A stretch of 64,000 nucleotides of DNA from Nitrosomonas sp. (GCA_016703745.1 JADJBK010000006.1:496001-560000); one strand, 5' to 3'; positions 1 through 9,382 are shown, numbered from the stretch's first letter. Notes: a model not told the origin generated them from the letters alone. Program-made: numbers and translations.

Positions 1-891
1 CAGCAGCGCAGTTGCCATCATGCCAAAAAAAACACCGAGAATGATGCGCCACGACGCAACCTTGGTATAAATCAGAAAGACTGCACCTAACAGGCAGGCA
101 AGTGTTGAGGTTTCACCAAGCGAACCAGGGATGAGGCCAATGAATGCATGCCACCAGATATACCCCCCCTCCCCAATCGCATCCATCCCCCCTACTGCCC
201 CAAGCCCCAGCGGAGTGGCGCGGGAATAACCATCCACGGCGACCCACACAAAATCACCGGATATCTCGGCAGGATAAGCAAAATAAAGAAAAGCACGTCC
301 GACCAGTGCCGGGTTAAGGAAATTCTTGCCGGTACCGCCAAAAATTTCCTTACCGATCACCACTCCAAAGCTGATGCCAAGCGCCACCATCCATAAGGGT
401 ATATCCGGTGGCAGCGTTAACGCAAACAGCATGGAGGTGACCAGAAACCCTTCATTGACTTCGTGTTTGCGCACCAGTGCAAACACGACTTCCCAGCATC
501 CGCCAACGACCAGCGTGGTCAGATAGATCGGCAGAAAATACAGCAGGCCATATAACGAACAGGCAATAATGTCATCAGGGTCGAAACCGAGGCCGGACCA
601 GGCAAGCAGGCTGCCGCGCCAGTCCTGCGGCACAATGCCGGACGCCTGCAACGCCAGGTTGGCCTGATAGCCGGTGTTATACCAGCTCCACAGAATGCAG
701 GGAATCAATGCAACGACCACATAACTCATCAGACGCTTGAGATCAATCGCATCGCGCACATGTGGCGCGGAGCGTGTCGTGTTCGCCGGTGTGTACAAAA
801 AGGTATCGACCATCTCGTAGAGAGCGTGATAGTTTGCCAGGCGCCCTCCTTCATCGAAATGTGGCTTGATTTTGTCGAGCAGGCTGCGCAT
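1..891 (-). CDS. nqrB: Na+-translocating NADH:quinone reductase subunit B (5' part, cut by window edge)
   Basis: Reading leftward from an ATG at 891, the frame stays open to the window edge (297 codons). It begins MRSLLDKIKPHF, typical of NqrB, and continues with several hydrophobic segments. NqrB is an integral membrane subunit of the sodium-pumping Na+-NQR complex in the inner membrane. It carries FMN bound covalently to a threonine in an SGAT-like motif; here DGYSRATPLG places that threonine near residue 226, with Arg where Gly is more usual. The start lies six bases after the nqrA stop, as in nqrABCDEF operons. The C-terminal part lies outside the window. Confidence 0.95.
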   Translation of the reverse strand, partial: MRSLLDKIKPHFDEGGRLANYHALYEMVDTFLYTPANTTRSAPHVRDAIDLKRLMSYVVVALIPCILWSWYNTGYQANLALQASGIVPQDWRGSLLAWSGLGFDPDDIIACSLYGLLYFLPIYLTTLVVGGCWEVVFALVRKHEVNEGFLVTSMLFALTLPPDIPLWMVALGISFGVVIGKEIFGGTGKNFLNPALVGRAFLYFAYPAEISGDFVWVAVDGYSRATPLGLGAVGGMDAIGEGGYIWWHAFIGLIPGSLGETSTLACLLGAVFLIYTKVASWRIILGVFFGMMATALL

Positions 892-896
892 GAAAG

Positions 897-2300
897 CTAT
901 CCCTCTTTCTCGATCAGACGCAAATTATTGCGTAACACGACACCATAGTCGTGTTTTCCAACGCAAACAAAAGAGCAGAGCGCCAGATCTTCTTCGTCCA
1001 GCTCAAGGCAACCGAGTTTCTGCGCCATGTCAGTATCTGCAACCAGCAATGCTCGCAAAAGCTGAGCTGGCAAAATGTCGAGCGGCATCACTTCCTCGAA
1101 TGTACTGATTGGGATCATTGCTCGCGGGCTGCCGTGCTGGCTGGCAGAAAATTCGTATGCTTTCCGTTTACGCAGCAGGCTGGAAAAGAAAACATTCATT
1201 CTGGAAAACTTGTTGCCATCGGGCCGTAACCAGCCGAGAAATTCTCTTGGAGGCGCTTCACGAATGGCGCTGATCTGCAAATGATATCGCCCAAGGTAAG
1301 CAAGTTCACCAACTGCGCGACGCCCCGACCAGACCGATCCGGAAATAATACGGTTTTCATTGCCATCAATGCCTTCACTGGCGAGTAATTCCTCGATCGA
1401 CGCACCCATCCTGGTACGCAGCAGGCGAGGACGTGCAACCGGCGGCCCGCCAAGCGCCACGATACGTTCAACCACCAACCGGCCGGTCGTAAACAGCTTG
1501 CCAATGGCAATAACGTCCTGGTAGTTCAGATGCCAGACGGTCGTATTTAAGTCAGCTGGTTGAAGGAAATGAATATGGGTGCCCGGCAGCCCGGCAGGAT
1601 GCGGGCCACTGAAAGCTGCCAGCCGTAAAGACGATATCGATAGCGCGGATTTTGCAAGCGCTAAAGATGAACGCACGTCATGGCACAACCACAGCGGACC
1701 ATCGGTCAGCCGTGCGAGCACTTGTAATCCGTGCCCAAAATCAGCCGCTTCAGCTGCAATGAGAGGTGCGGGATCAGCTGCCAGCGGATTGCTGTCCATA
1801 GCGGTGATGAAAATTGCAGCCGGACGGGTGGACGGATCCGGCAACTTGCTAAATGGACGTGTACGCAGCGCCGTCCATAGGCCGGACGCCAATAGATTGG
1901 TTTTGACCTCGTCGGCAGTCAGGGTGTGGAGCACTTCTGGGGCATACTGCGCAAATGTTTCCTCTGTTTCCTGTTCGTCGAGTCTGATAACGACTGACAG
2001 CAGTCTGCGCTGCGCACCACGATGAATGGCCTCGATTTGCCCGGCTCCAGGTGCCGTAAAAACGATTTCCGGTAGTGTCTTGTGCGCGAAAAGCACCTGC
2101 CCAAGTTTCACCTGATCACCTTCTGCTACCCGCATGTCCGGTTTGAGATCAACAAAATCAACACCAGCGACGGCCACATGATGAATAGAAAGCGTACTAT
2201 CCGCTATTTGCTGCTGCGGTGCGCCACCGATTGGCAGATCCAATCCTTTTCTCAGCTTGATATGTCTGCTTTCCCGGGATTGGCTGGGCAAATTTTTCAT
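897..2300 (-). CDS. nqrA: Na+-translocating NADH:quinone reductase subunit A
   Basis: This 467-residue protein has the length and features of NqrA, including the N-terminal segment HHVAVAGVDFVDLKPDMRV. NqrA is the subunit without membrane helices, on the cytoplasmic side of the Na+-NQR complex, and is linked to quinone reduction. No transmembrane segments are evident, as expected. It is followed after six bases by nqrB and preceded 19 bases upstream by a CBS-domain gene on the same strand, so the three may be co-transcribed. The assignment rests on family resemblance plus the nqrB neighbour. Confidence 0.94.
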   Translation of the reverse strand: MKNLPSQSRESRHIKLRKGLDLPIGGAPQQQIADSTLSIHHVAVAGVDFVDLKPDMRVAEGDQVKLGQVLFAHKTLPEIVFTAPGAGQIEAIHRGAQRRLLSVVIRLDEQETEETFAQYAPEVLHTLTADEVKTNLLASGLWTALRTRPFSKLPDPSTRPAAIFITAMDSNPLAADPAPLIAAEAADFGHGLQVLARLTDGPLWLCHDVRSSLALAKSALSISSLRLAAFSGPHPAGLPGTHIHFLQPADLNTTVWHLNYQDVIAIGKLFTTGRLVVERIVALGGPPVARPRLLRTRMGASIEELLASEGIDGNENRIISGSVWSGRRAVGELAYLGRYHLQISAIREAPPREFLGWLRPDGNKFSRMNVFFSSLLRKRKAYEFSASQHGSPRAMIPISTFEEVMPLDILPAQLLRALLVADTDMAQKLGCLELDEEDLALCSFVCVGKHDYGVVLRNNLRLIEKEG

Positions 2301-2319
2301 CCTTATGCGTCAGGTACGA

Positions 2320-2760
2320 TCAAATACCTGGCGTGCTGTAAATGTATCGCTCCAGCTGTGCAATGACAAACTGGTGCTGCGAAATAGTATCTTTTACCAG
2401 ATCACCAATTGACAGGATACCGATCACCTTGTCATTTTCCAGAACAGGAAGATGGCGAATGCGCATTTCTGTTACCAGTGCCATACAGTCTTCATTGGTG
2501 TTGTCCGGCGTGACATAAGCAACTTGATGGGTCATGATTTCCCTGACCTGAATGTCTTTGACCGGCTTATCCAGCAGATAGGATTTTCTGGAAAAATCAC
2601 GTTCGGTAACAATGCCGACCGGTTTGCCATCTTTGACGACCAGTAGCGCGCCAACATTGTTCGCAGCCATTTTCTGCATGGCGCTAAATACCGAATCTTC
2701 AGATCCAGCCGTATAAATGGTATCGCCTTTTTCCTGCAACAGTTGTCTGACAGTTTTCAT
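2320..2760 (-). CDS. two-CBS-domain protein
   Basis: This 146-residue protein consists almost wholly of a CBS pair: CBS1 at about residues 12-68 (GALLVVKDGKPVGIVTERDF) and CBS2 at about 75-135 (HLPVLENDKVIGILSIGDLV). Stand-alone CBS pairs usually sense adenine nucleotides and regulate partner proteins. It has no signal peptide or membrane segment, so it is probably cytosolic. It sits 19 bases upstream of nqrA on the same strand, which suggests co-transcription with the Na+-NQR operon and perhaps an energy-sensing role; that role is inference. A strong purine-rich site (AAAAGGAG) lies just before the ATG. Confidence 0.85.
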   Translation of the reverse strand: MKTVRQLLQEKGDTIYTAGSEDSVFSAMQKMAANNVGALLVVKDGKPVGIVTERDFSRKSYLLDKPVKDIQVREIMTHQVAYVTPDNTNEDCMALVTEMRIRHLPVLENDKVIGILSIGDLVKDTISQHQFVIAQLERYIYSTPGI

Positions 2761-2941
2761 GATTACTCCTTTTGCTGATTAACAATGATATTGACCGATT
2801 CATGGGACTACCTGCTTATATGGTAGCGTTTTGTCATGGTAAAGCAAGCCCAAAGCGCGGCCTTCTGAAATCTATTAATCGATCATCATTCGTCTGAAGA
2901 CATGCCTGCCTCTGTAAAGCGACGCTACAAGCTTCGTCAGA

Positions 2942-2947
2942 TATAAT
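2942..2947 (+). promoter_or_regulatory. possible -10 element for ispDF
   Basis: A perfect TATAAT lies about 67 bases before the ispD ATG in an otherwise non-coding gap between divergent genes. No good -35 hexamer is found 17 bases upstream, so the call is tentative. Confidence 0.3.
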
Positions 2948-3014
2948 TACCGGTTTATGGATAAATATACACGATGGTCGATTTTAATAACTCAATGTTA
3001 CATATGGTCTGCAG

Positions 3015-3713
3015 ATGGCTGATTTCATCGCGTTGATCCCTGCTGCCGGCACAGGCTCCCGCATTGGTGAAGCCGTACCCAAGCAGTATTTGTCTCTGGC
3101 TGGAAAACCAATGATTTATCATGCAATGCATGCGCTTTTTTATACAGAGCGCATTACCAGGATAGGCGTCGTGCTGTCGCCGGACGATACTGATTGGGAA
3201 TACTACGACTGGTCCAAGTTTGAAGACAAATTGATGGTCTTGCGCTGTGGTGGCGCCACGCGTGCCGGGAGTGTGACTAACGGTCTGCGGGCATTACAAG
3301 CCTCTGGCAGTATTCAGGATCAGGATTGGGTGTTGGTGCACGATGCCGCTCGCCCAGGATTGAGTATTGCGCTGGTTGAGCGGTTACTGGATCAGCTTAC
3401 CGAAGATGACGTTGGCGGAATACTGGCCATTCCGCTGGCGGATACGCTTAAACGCGCCAATAGTGATAACCGCATAGCCTGTACCGAACCCCGCGATGCG
3501 TTATGGCAGGCACAAACACCACAGATGTTTCGCGCTGCGCTATTACTCGAAGCATTGCAAAATGCACCCAACAACATAACCGATGACGCAAGCGCAATCG
3601 AAGCAACTGGACGCACTCCCAAACTTGTGATGGGTGATGCCTACAATTTTAAAGTCACCTACCCTCAGGATATGGCGTTGGCCGCTTTGATTTTAAAGGA
3701 AAATAAAACATGA
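3015..3713 (+). CDS. ispD: 2-C-methyl-D-erythritol 4-phosphate cytidylyltransferase
   Basis: IspD couples CTP to methylerythritol phosphate, the third step of the MEP isoprenoid pathway, in the cytosol. The 232-residue protein begins with the nucleotide-binding signature IPAAGTGSRIG...PKQYL (residues 8-26). It contains VHDAARP around residue 112 and a C-terminal DDASAIEATG segment, all typical of the family. Its stop overlaps the ispF start (ATGA at 3710-3713), the common ispDF arrangement that couples their translation. Confidence 0.96.
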   Translation: MADFIALIPAAGTGSRIGEAVPKQYLSLAGKPMIYHAMHALFYTERITRIGVVLSPDDTDWEYYDWSKFEDKLMVLRCGGATRAGSVTNGLRALQASGSIQDQDWVLVHDAARPGLSIALVERLLDQLTEDDVGGILAIPLADTLKRANSDNRIACTEPRDALWQAQTPQMFRAALLLEALQNAPNNITDDASAIEATGRTPKLVMGDAYNFKVTYPQDMALAALILKENKT

Positions 3714-4195
3714 ATTCTATCAGAATAGGCCAGGGATTCGATGTTCATCCCCTGGTAAACGGACGCGCATTGATTATTGGTGGCGTTGCCATTCCCTTTG
3801 AAAAAGGATTGCAAGGGCATTCCGATGCAGATGTACTGCTACATGCCCTCTGCGATGCGCTGCTCGGCGCGGCAGCACTTGGGGATATTGGCAGTCATTT
3901 TTCTGATACCGATGATCACTTCAAGGGAATCGACAGCCGAAAATTACTGCGGGAAGTAATGCAATTGCTTGTACAGAAGCACTATCACGTCATCAATATC
4001 GATGCCACCATCATCGCTCAAGCGCCGAAAATGGCGCCACATATTCCACAAATGATCGCGCATATAGCGCAGGACCTCGATCTGCCTGCCGACGCCATTA
4101 GCATTAAGGCAAAAACTGCTGAGAAACTCGGTTTTATCGGTAGAGGTGAAGGTATTGTCGCCGAGGTGGTCTGCCTGATTGCTGATAAACGGTAA
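3710..4195 (+). CDS. ispF: 2-C-methyl-D-erythritol 2,4-cyclodiphosphate synthase
   Basis: IspF forms the cyclic diphosphate in the MEP pathway. The 161-residue protein has the metal-binding Asp11 and His13 (GFDVHP), His45 is close to the GHSDADVLLHAL signature, and DIGSHFSDTD follows. Length and motifs fit the trimeric enzyme. It overlaps ispD by four bases. The 271 bases that follow, up to the end of the convergent synthase gene, hold no gene I can support. Confidence 0.97.
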   Translation: MNSIRIGQGFDVHPLVNGRALIIGGVAIPFEKGLQGHSDADVLLHALCDALLGAAALGDIGSHFSDTDDHFKGIDSRKLLREVMQLLVQKHYHVINIDATIIAQAPKMAPHIPQMIAHIAQDLDLPADAISIKAKTAEKLGFIGRGEGIVAEVVCLIADKR

Positions 4196-4466
4196 TTACC
4201 ATTTACACACCCCGGTATGATTCGTCGCGATTCACAAAGTGGGTAATGATTCATATCGTTTCAGTCATCGAAAGCAATGTATAAAACCCAATTAACCGAC
4301 TAAAGAAAAGTGAAGAAATAAGTGTGTCAATTGGACACGTCTAGCGGGATGTAAGGCAAAAGGAGTCATCGCCGAGCTATGACGACGATAAACAACGCCG
4401 CAGTACCGCCAGATACGATCCAAATGTTATTTTGATAATCAGGCAGAGCTGATAAATCATAATTGA

Positions 4467-5498
4467 TCAGACGGCAATATCAGGGAGTTTTCGAGCAGCT
4501 AGCATGAAGATACGATGCAGTGCCCAGTTTTGACCAGCAAGTAAACTCGTGAGAATGACGGTTGTGTGGACACTTCTGCGCGATATCTTGACTTGCGAGC
4601 CGGCCGTGAAATTAAGATTGGCATTGAGTTTATTCAGTGTCAATACTGCCATCCCGATTGCCCACAGGCAGAAGCGGCGAATACCAGCCTCATTTGCAGG
4701 CAATAGGCAGGTGTAGGTCAGGGCATCATTTAAATGCCCACGTGCGATACCAATCAATTTACGTAGTCCCGCTCGAAAACCAGGTTCGACGTGACCTGGT
4801 TTAAGGTTTTTTAAATCGAAACCGTGTACCCGAAAAATATCCTGAGGTAACCAGCAGGCACCACGCTTCTGATCTTCCCAAATATCTTTCAGGATATTCG
4901 TCATCTGCAATCCCTGACCGAAAGATACCGAGAGCTTCATCAACATCGCTCGGTTCTGGTTGATTGCTGTCGAGTAATCGCAAAAAAGTTCCGTCAACAT
5001 TTCACCAACCACGCCTGCAACATGATAGCAATAACGATCCATATCTTCGAGAGTGGGCAGTCCGGCAAGTGATGCGCTTTCCTGATAGGAAATCATGCCC
5101 TCACCCATGATGCTGACACAGCGTTCCAATGCTTTGCGCTGAGTAGGATTGAAGCTATGAGTAATACGAATCACTGCATCGGTATGCATGATCAGATCCC
5201 GTTCAGCCGGAATTGTTTGATTGGAGAGCAACGGTAACAACATTTCAGAGAACTGTATTGCTGATATCTGCCCACTGATAACGTTGCCAAACATGTGTGC
5301 CATGTGACGCGTCTGCTCTGCGTTCAGTGCGTTGTCATCTTCGATAGTATCGATAATGCGGCACAGTAGATAGGCGTTGCCGATAACCTGCCGTAGTACG
5401 GATGGCAGCTGTGGAATTGTCAGTGCAAAAGTACGCGAGACTCCCTGCAGAATCTGGTCCTGATATTGAAAATCATCCTGTGTGGCTGAGGTTGGCAT
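4467..5498 (-). CDS. squalene/phytoene synthase family protein (probable farnesyl-diphosphate farnesyltransferase)
   Basis: The 343-residue protein has the QGVSRTFAL start region and both aspartate-rich motifs of head-to-head prenyl synthases: DTIED at residues 50-54 and DIWED at 205-209 within the longer MTNILKDIWEDQKRG segment. Such enzymes condense two farnesyl diphosphates to presqualene diphosphate or squalene, precursors of hopanoids. At 343 residues it is longer than HpnC or HpnD (about 280) and looks more like the SQS-type branch. A short hydrophobic stretch near the C-terminus could touch the membrane. It lies 23 bases after lysA on the same strand. Which product it makes cannot be decided from sequence alone. 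Confidence 0.82.
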   Translation of the reverse strand: MPTSATQDDFQYQDQILQGVSRTFALTIPQLPSVLRQVIGNAYLLCRIIDTIEDDNALNAEQTRHMAHMFGNVISGQISAIQFSEMLLPLLSNQTIPAERDLIMHTDAVIRITHSFNPTQRKALERCVSIMGEGMISYQESASLAGLPTLEDMDRYCYHVAGVVGEMLTELFCDYSTAINQNRAMLMKLSVSFGQGLQMTNILKDIWEDQKRGACWLPQDIFRVHGFDLKNLKPGHVEPGFRAGLRKLIGIARGHLNDALTYTCLLPANEAGIRRFCLWAIGMAVLTLNKLNANLNFTAGSQVKISRRSVHTTVILTSLLAGQNWALHRIFMLAARKLPDIAV

Positions 5499-5521
5499 GA
5501 AATTGAAAAGGCTAACGTGCT

Positions 5522-6775
5522 TCAGGCAATGATATTTTCCAAAGCATATAATTCATCAATGGATTCCCGTGCACGAATCAGGCTGACCGAGTCACCATCT
5601 ACCAGCACTTCAGCTGCGCGTGGACGTGAATTATAATTAGAGCTCATGCTCATGCCATAAGCGCCGCTCGACATGACGGCCAGTAACTCATTGGGAGCTA
5701 ACACCAATTCCCGTTCATTTCCCAGAAAATCACCCGTTTCACATACCGGTCCAACAACCTGGTAACTAAGCGTATCCCCTTTACGTTTCACTACCGGCTG
5801 GATGGCATGATAAGCCTGATACAAGGCTGGTCTGAGCAGGTCATTCATGGCGGCGTCAACAATGGCAAAATTACGGTGCGGCAGATGCTTCAGATATTGC
5901 ACACGGGTGAGCAGTATACCTGCGTCACCGACCACGGATCGCCCAGGCTCAATAATGAGGCGAGCAGAAGTGCTGGCCATTTCCGAGCAGAGTGCCTCGA
6001 CATAATCCTGCCTGGAGGGAGGAGATTCCGCGTCATAGCGTATGCCTAGCCCCCCACCGAGATCAATATGTTCAATGGCTATATCGAGTGATTGCAGGCG
6101 CACCTGAAGATCCCGTATTTTCCGGGTTGCCTCGATAAAGGGAGAAAGTTCGGTCAGCTGCGAACCGATATGGCAATCTAACCCCACAGGGTGTACGTTT
6201 GGCAAGTTCTTTGTCAGCTGATAGATACGTTCTGCATCCGCCGCCGGGATGCCAAATTTGTTTTCTTTCAGGCCGGTTGAGATATAAGGATGGGTATTGG
6301 CGTCAACATCCGGGTTGATACGAACACTGACCGGTGCGATTTTACCCATTTCTCCGGCAACGTCATTGAGCGCAAACAGCTCCATTTCTGATTCGACATT
6401 GAAACAGAGAACATGGGCATTCAGGGCAATTCGCATTTCCTCCCGGGTTTTGCCGACACCGGAAAATACGATTTTCTGAGGATCACCACCTGCCTTCAGA
6501 ACCCGGTGTAATTCCCCCCCGGAGACGATATCAAAACCACAACCAAGGCAGGCAAGCAGATTCAGAATCGCCAGATTTGAATTAGCCTTGACTGCATAAC
6601 AAATAAGATGTGCGCGATCGGCAAACGCCTGTTCAAATTCCTGATAAGCCGCAGTGATGGCAGCACGCGAATAAACATAGCATGGCGTGCCGAATTGTTC
6701 CGCTATGGCAGTCAGAGAAACAGATTCGGCAAAAAACCTATCCTCATGATAATGAAATACTGGTCGCTCACTCAT
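5522..6775 (-). CDS. lysA: diaminopimelate decarboxylase
   Basis: LysA makes lysine from meso-diaminopimelate using PLP. In the 417-residue protein the PLP lysine is K63 in YAVKANSN. The HIGSQ motif, the glycine-rich GGGLGI loop, EPGRSVVGDAG and the substrate-contacting GPVCETGD all follow in the expected order. The start ATG overlaps the stop of lptM (ATGA), the lptM-lysA pairing seen in many proteobacteria. dapA, of the same pathway, lies far off at 62 kb. Confidence 0.97.
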   Translation of the reverse strand: MSERPVFHYHEDRFFAESVSLTAIAEQFGTPCYVYSRAAITAAYQEFEQAFADRAHLICYAVKANSNLAILNLLACLGCGFDIVSGGELHRVLKAGGDPQKIVFSGVGKTREEMRIALNAHVLCFNVESEMELFALNDVAGEMGKIAPVSVRINPDVDANTHPYISTGLKENKFGIPAADAERIYQLTKNLPNVHPVGLDCHIGSQLTELSPFIEATRKIRDLQVRLQSLDIAIEHIDLGGGLGIRYDAESPPSRQDYVEALCSEMASTSARLIIEPGRSVVGDAGILLTRVQYLKHLPHRNFAIVDAAMNDLLRPALYQAYHAIQPVVKRKGDTLSYQVVGPVCETGDFLGNERELVLAPNELLAVMSSGAYGMSMSSNYNSRPRAAEVLVDGDSVSLIRARESIDELYALENIIA

Positions 6776-6888
6776 GGTATCTGTTTTCCCTGTTTGGCAG
6801 TTTCTTGCGCGGGCAGATAAAGTGGTGCTTTATGGCCGCAGGAAAATAATGTTAAGAGTATCAGCGCAATCAGACAGAATCTATACAT
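6772..6888 (-). CDS. lptM: LptM-type small lipoprotein
   Basis: This 38-codon frame begins MYRFCLIALILL and runs into a lipobox ending LFSCGHKAPLYLP. The CGxKxPLYxP pattern after the acylated cysteine is the signature of LptM (also called LppL/YifL), an outer-membrane lipoprotein that assists assembly of the LptD-LptE lipopolysaccharide translocon. Its TGA overlaps the lysA ATG. Immediate linkage to lysA is typical. It is too short for most gene finders. Confidence 0.88.
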   Translation of the reverse strand: MYRFCLIALILLTLFSCGHKAPLYLPAQETAKQGKQIP

Positions 6889-6933
6889 ACGCAATATAAA
6901 GTTGAGGTTCTTGTGAGAATATCGAATAGCACA

Positions 6934-7551
6934 TCATTCTGGTAATGCGGGGGAGTGCCCCGTCGCTTTAACCGACCACTGGATCAATTCAGCTGCCAGT
7001 TGATCACTGATAGCAATAAAAGCCTTAGCAGCGCCGCTGGCATCTGCACTTGGTGTTGATTGCGCCTCTGAAAAGCGCTGCTGCGCCGCAATTAGACGCG
7101 TGTCGCGTTCAAAAAGACTGGCTCGCAGACTGACGTTCACGTGGCTGCGATTTACTGCATCAAATACCTGTATAAAATCTTCGAGCTCAATTTTCAATAT
7201 ATAGGTTGCTGGTCTGGCGTGCCCATATCTTCGATCAGGTGAATTTTGCCATGAGGCAATATGTTGTTTGATACGTTCTGTCAATAAACTCGCCGGAGGA
7301 GCAGCCCAGCGATTATTTGCATAAACATGAGTTTGTGCCGGATGATGATAAACAAGACGATAACGCATTGCCTGCGTATCCAGCCACGCTGGTGCAGTTA
7401 CCCCGGAAAACTGTATCTGGATCGGAGAGGAAACAGGTCGCAGGTATTCAGACTGGGCAAGTGGACCAAAATCAAAAATAGAAATCGGAGTGGGCGCTCT
7501 GGGAATAATGGTACAACCGGCCAGCAGCAACAAAAAGAGATATTTGAACAT
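6934..7551 (-). CDS. ABC-type transport auxiliary lipoprotein (PqiC/LptE-fold-like)
   Basis: The 205-residue protein starts with a lipoprotein signal (MFKYLFLLLLAGC, cysteine at 13), followed by the family region around YLRPVSSPIQIQFSG and the C-terminal part with SVNVSLRASLFERDTRLI-like strands. This family partners MCE-domain proteins in lipid-transport complexes and sits in the periplasm, anchored in a membrane. Its ATG overlaps the stop of the upstream MCE gene (TAATG), so the two are probably translated together. Confidence 0.8.
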   Translation of the reverse strand: MFKYLFLLLLAGCTIIPRAPTPISIFDFGPLAQSEYLRPVSSPIQIQFSGVTAPAWLDTQAMRYRLVYHHPAQTHVYANNRWAAPPASLLTERIKQHIASWQNSPDRRYGHARPATYILKIELEDFIQVFDAVNRSHVNVSLRASLFERDTRLIAAQQRFSEAQSTPSADASGAAKAFIAISDQLAAELIQWSVKATGHSPALPE

Positions 7552-8456
7552 TATTCTGCTTGTTTCCGTGGTGGTGTAAACCCAGCCTCACCTGGGCCAG
7601 GCATAGACGGAGATTTGCCAAACAGCAGGCTTTGCGGTTGTGTCGCAAGTGAATCCAACAGCTGATCGAGTATGCGAGCACTTTGGGCAACACGACTGCC
7701 CGCTTCCTGCAAACTGGTCAAAGTATCAGTCAATTCCAGCGAGCTTTGAGAAATATTATCCAGCGCACCGCTTTGCTGGTTAAGTTTTTCCAGCGTCTGA
7801 CCAACTTCACCGAGCACATGTCGGGTTTGCTTGAATGTAGCTGTCATTTCATTGCTTAACTGCGGCAGTCCTTGTGCGCCATCCGTCAGCTGATTCGCCA
7901 GATTGTGGTAGCTTTTCAGGGTTTGCACCAAATTGCTTAATATAACTTCAATACTGGCCTGGTTCTGTTCACTCAATAAACTATTTACGCGGCCAACTGC
8001 TTCGTTCAGATTTTTCAGCATCTCCTGCGCTGAATCCGACAGCGTTTTGATCAGCGAGGATCGCAGCAGAATGTGTGCTTCTGGTGCAAGACTACCCGCC
8101 TCGTCACTATTATCGTCATCCAGCTCAATATAGGCCAGCCCCGTTATTCCCTGACTGGCAAGTTGTGCATAGACACTCTCAGGTAGCTTAACTCCATTAA
8201 TTACAGAAATACGTACAATAATATTGTGCATATTCCGGGGATCGAAATAAATTTCACTGACCTTGCCAATATTTACGCCACGAAAGCGTACTGAAGCTTC
8301 GGGGTTGAGCCCAGAAACAGATCCGCCTCTGGAAATCAGATAATAGGTATGGTAGGTCATGTTTTCACTACCAAACCATTTTATTGCCATCGCCAAAGCA
8401 ATGCTGAGCAAAATGACAAATAAACCCGCAGTAAAAGCGTAGGCACGATTTTCCAT
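7551..8456 (-). CDS. MlaD-family (MCE domain) protein
   Basis: The 301-residue protein has one N-terminal membrane anchor (residues about 7-25), an MCE/MlaD domain (about 40-115, with VRFRGVNIGKV and GITGLAYIEL) and a long helical, coiled-coil-prone C-terminal half. MCE proteins form periplasmic hexamers that bind and pass lipids between membranes. It is translationally coupled to the following lipoprotein gene. The permease and ATPase genes that normally precede such a pair are absent here: suhB lies directly upstream. Confidence 0.87.
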   Translation of the reverse strand: MENRAYAFTAGLFVILLSIALAMAIKWFGSENMTYHTYYLISRGGSVSGLNPEASVRFRGVNIGKVSEIYFDPRNMHNIIVRISVINGVKLPESVYAQLASQGITGLAYIELDDDNSDEAGSLAPEAHILLRSSLIKTLSDSAQEMLKNLNEAVGRVNSLLSEQNQASIEVILSNLVQTLKSYHNLANQLTDGAQGLPQLSNEMTATFKQTRHVLGEVGQTLEKLNQQSGALDNISQSSLELTDTLTSLQEAGSRVAQSARILDQLLDSLATQPQSLLFGKSPSMPGPGEAGFTPPRKQAE

Positions 8457-8548
8457 CAGTAGTGATCGTTAGTTAGATGGAATCCATTGAGATAACAGCA
8501 TAATCATTATAAGAGTGAGCTGCTTAGTTCTAGCTAAATGGTATGTAA

Positions 8549-9382
8549 CTAAGCCGATTCAGTGATTTCTCTATTTTCAGCAATCAACTGTTCGGTCAAG
8601 TGTGGTCTGAATATCTGCAAAAGCTGAGCAAAAATTTTAGGATTTCCTGCGACGACTTGCCCGCTTTTTAAATATTGTCCGTTCCCTTCCAGATCGCTGA
8701 CCATGCCACCTGCCTCCAGAATGAGCAAACAGCCGGCAGCAATGTCCCAGGGTGCAAGACCCGCTTCCCAAAAGCCATCGTAACGACCAGCCGCAACATA
8801 AGCCAGATCGAGCGCAGCCGAGCCGGGACGCCGTATACCAGCCGCTTTTGGAATAAGATCCTTGAACATGGCAAGATAAGCTTCCATATGGGTAAAATCA
8901 CGAAAAGGAAATCCTGTGCCTATCAGTGATTCACCCAGTTGAATTCGTTTGCTCACACGAATGCGATGATCGTTGAGAAAAGCACCTCCACCACGGCTGG
9001 CGGTGAATAATTCATCGCTAACGGGATCGTATATTACCGCCTGCGATAATACACCTCGATGCAGTAGCGCAATCGAGACGCAATATTTTGGAAAACCATG
9101 CAGAAAATTAGTTGTGCCATCAAGTGGATCGATAATCCATTGGTATTCTGATTTACCCACTTGCCCGCTCTTGCCACTTTCTTCTGCTAGAATTGAGTGG
9201 TCAGGATAAGCATCAAGCAATATTTTGATAATTGCTTCCTCGGCAGCCCGATCTACCTCGCTGACAAAATCACTGTGCGCCTTGCGCGTTATCGTTAATC
9301 GCTCCAGGTTCATTGCGGCGCGAGTAATAATGGAACCCGCACGACGGGCAGCCTTGACCGCGATATTAAGCATGGGATGCAT
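8549..9382 (-). CDS. suhB: inositol-1-monophosphatase family protein
   Basis: The start at 9382 gives MHPMLNIAVKAARRAG, which matches the usual SuhB start; an ATG further upstream in the frame would add 23 unrelated residues. The 277-residue protein has the metal-binding motifs EESG, WIIDPLDGTTNF and WDIAAGCLLILEAGG of the Mg2+-dependent, lithium-sensitive phosphatase fold. SuhB hydrolyses inositol phosphates and, in E. coli, also acts in rRNA antitermination complexes. It diverges from trmJ, with starts only 43 bases apart, so the two share one short promoter region. Confidence 0.93.
   Translation of the reverse strand: MHPMLNIAVKAARRAGSIITRAAMNLERLTITRKAHSDFVSEVDRAAEEAIIKILLDAYPDHSILAEESGKSGQVGKSEYQWIIDPLDGTTNFLHGFPKYCVSIALLHRGVLSQAVIYDPVSDELFTASRGGGAFLNDHRIRVSKRIQLGESLIGTGFPFRDFTHMEAYLAMFKDLIPKAAGIRRPGSAALDLAYVAAGRYDGFWEAGLAPWDIAAGCLLILEAGGMVSDLEGNGQYLKSGQVVAGNPKIFAQLLQIFRPHLTEQLIAENREITESA

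Noticed and set aside
4320..4345. GTGTC-AATTG-GACAC inverted repeat in the gap after ispF
   Set aside because: Only five-base arms and no T-tract, and its position between convergent genes argues against an operator; too weak to call.
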